Part shown: in pieces, positions 5,506 to 5,942 of the stretch
Layout: each line of letters starts with the position of its first letter
How positions within the stretch are numbered: the first letter of the stretch is position 1
Assembly: GCA_958414155.1 (NCBI GenBank)
Contig: CATYWI010000090.1
Location: forward strand, 1-5,942
Direction: 5' to 3'
DNA from: an uncultured Anaerotruncus sp.
GTDB taxonomy: Bacteria; Bacillota_A; Clostridia; Oscillospirales; CAG-272
Length of the DNA: 5,942 bases
Translations under genes and position numbers: made by a program
Notes under the pieces: model-generated
Databases searched by the model: none
The model's input: only the letters and a program-made list of their open reading frames with translations
Told to the model about the DNA's origin: nothing

Positions 5506-5942
5506 TTATTTTGCCGAGTATTTAAGCAGTCCGCCGGCACGAAGCACGGCTATCTGACGCGTGCTGAGCGCCGCAACGAGCGGTATCTTCTTTCCGTTCG
5601 TTTCATCGCTGAGTATCACTCTGCCGCTCTCAAGTCCGCCGTCAAGTCCGTCAAGCGAAAGCACGTCGCCCTCGGAAATAAGGTCGTAATCCTCCGCATT
5701 TTCAAATGTGAGCGGCAGTATGCCCGCGTTCACAAGATTATCGCGGTGTATACGCGCAAAGCTCTTTACTATGACCGCACGTACTCCGAGGTAAAGCGGA
5801 ACGAGCGCGGCATGCTCGCGGGACGAACCCTGACCGTAGTTGACCCCGCCGATCACGATGCTCTGACCGAGCGCCTTTGCACGCTTCGGGAAATCGGCAT
5901 CGCAGACGTTGAAACAGAATTCGGAGAGCTTCGGTATATTTG
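5506..5942 (-). CDS. acn: Aconitate hydratase, C-terminal swivel domain (5' end outside window)
   Basis: This is the 3' end (about 144 residues) of an aconitase that interconverts citrate and isocitrate through a [4Fe-4S] cluster. The frame stays open past 5856 to the window edge: it reads NIPKLSEFCF, then DADFPKRAKALGQSIVIGG. There is thus no start inside the window, and the GTG at 5854-5856 is an internal Val. Diagnostic parts are the swivel-domain loop NYGQGSSREHAALVPLYLGV, with the Ser-Ser-Arg that includes the catalytic Ser and substrate-binding Arg of the family, and KSFARIHRDNLVNAGILPLTF. The cluster-binding cysteines lie in the part not seen. It ends 21 bases before icd, so aconitase and isocitrate dehydrogenase are co-transcribed and act in consecutive steps. 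Whether it is a stand-alone TCA-type aconitase or a homoaconitase relative cannot be fully excluded, but the sequence around GSSREH fits aconitase. Confidence 0.92.
   Translation of the reverse strand, partial: NIPKLSEFCFNVCDADFPKRAKALGQSIVIGGVNYGQGSSREHAALVPLYLGVRAVIVKSFARIHRDNLVNAGILPLTFENAEDYDLISEGDVLSLDGLDGGLESGRVILSDETNGKKIPLVAALSTRQIAVLRAGGLLKYSAK

Noticed and set aside
1..5942. tRNA or rRNA genes, CRISPR arrays, insertion sequences, integrase genes
   Set aside because: None seen on either strand: no regularly spaced repeats, no cloverleaf or conserved rRNA segments, no DDE or tyrosine recombinase motifs.

Overview
The window looks like a chromosomal segment of an anaerobic, probably gut-type Clostridia (Bacillota). 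The evidence is a diaminopimelate aminotransferase of the DapL type, a clostridial-style aconitase/isocitrate dehydrogenase pair in which the dehydrogenase has a long N-terminal extension, and strong GGAGG Shine-Dalgarno sites. The lineage is inferred from these gene types and is not proven.

Layout. (1) 1-257: upstream non-coding DNA with only a weak promoter candidate. (2) 258-1475, plus strand: dapL, GC-rich (one line counted by hand, 1081-1140, is 40/60 G+C), for lysine and peptidoglycan precursor synthesis. (3) 1476-4253: a visibly AT-richer accessory segment (line 2521-2580 is 21/60 G+C). It starts with a consensus extended -10 promoter (1571-1599) and carries a co-directional cluster: a small three-helix membrane protein (1643-1966), an XRE/Cro helix-turn-helix regulator overlapping it by an ATGA junction (1963-2178), and a large gene (2222-4221). 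The large gene joins a phospholipase D-type (HKD) nuclease domain to a P-loop ATPase. (4) 4254-4294: an 18-bp perfect hairpin shared by the convergent transcripts. (5) 4300-5942, minus strand: an isocitrate dehydrogenase gene preceded by the 3' end of an aconitase gene, a TCA-cycle operon running in from the right edge.

The main point of interest is the PLD-ATPase gene. It is split by a -1 frame change into two open frames, 2222-3001 and 2944(3088)-4221. The second frame has no credible start, while the sequence upstream of its nominal TTG reads as good protein in the same frame. The likeliest switch point is an A6 run at 2951-2956, and joining there gives one protein of about 666 residues. 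It may be a recent indel in a homopolymer, a sequencing error, or a recoding site. The nuclease-plus-ATPase architecture, the cargo-like position between core genes, the atypical base composition and the associated small regulator make a defence or other selfish/accessory role plausible. No function is demonstrated by the sequence.

How the parts work together: the two flanking loci are ordinary metabolism. The accessory cluster appears to be one transcription unit from its own promoter, possibly autoregulated by the XRE protein. A direct repeat (TAAAACTTGGA) occurs once in the promoter spacer and once over the ribosome binding site.
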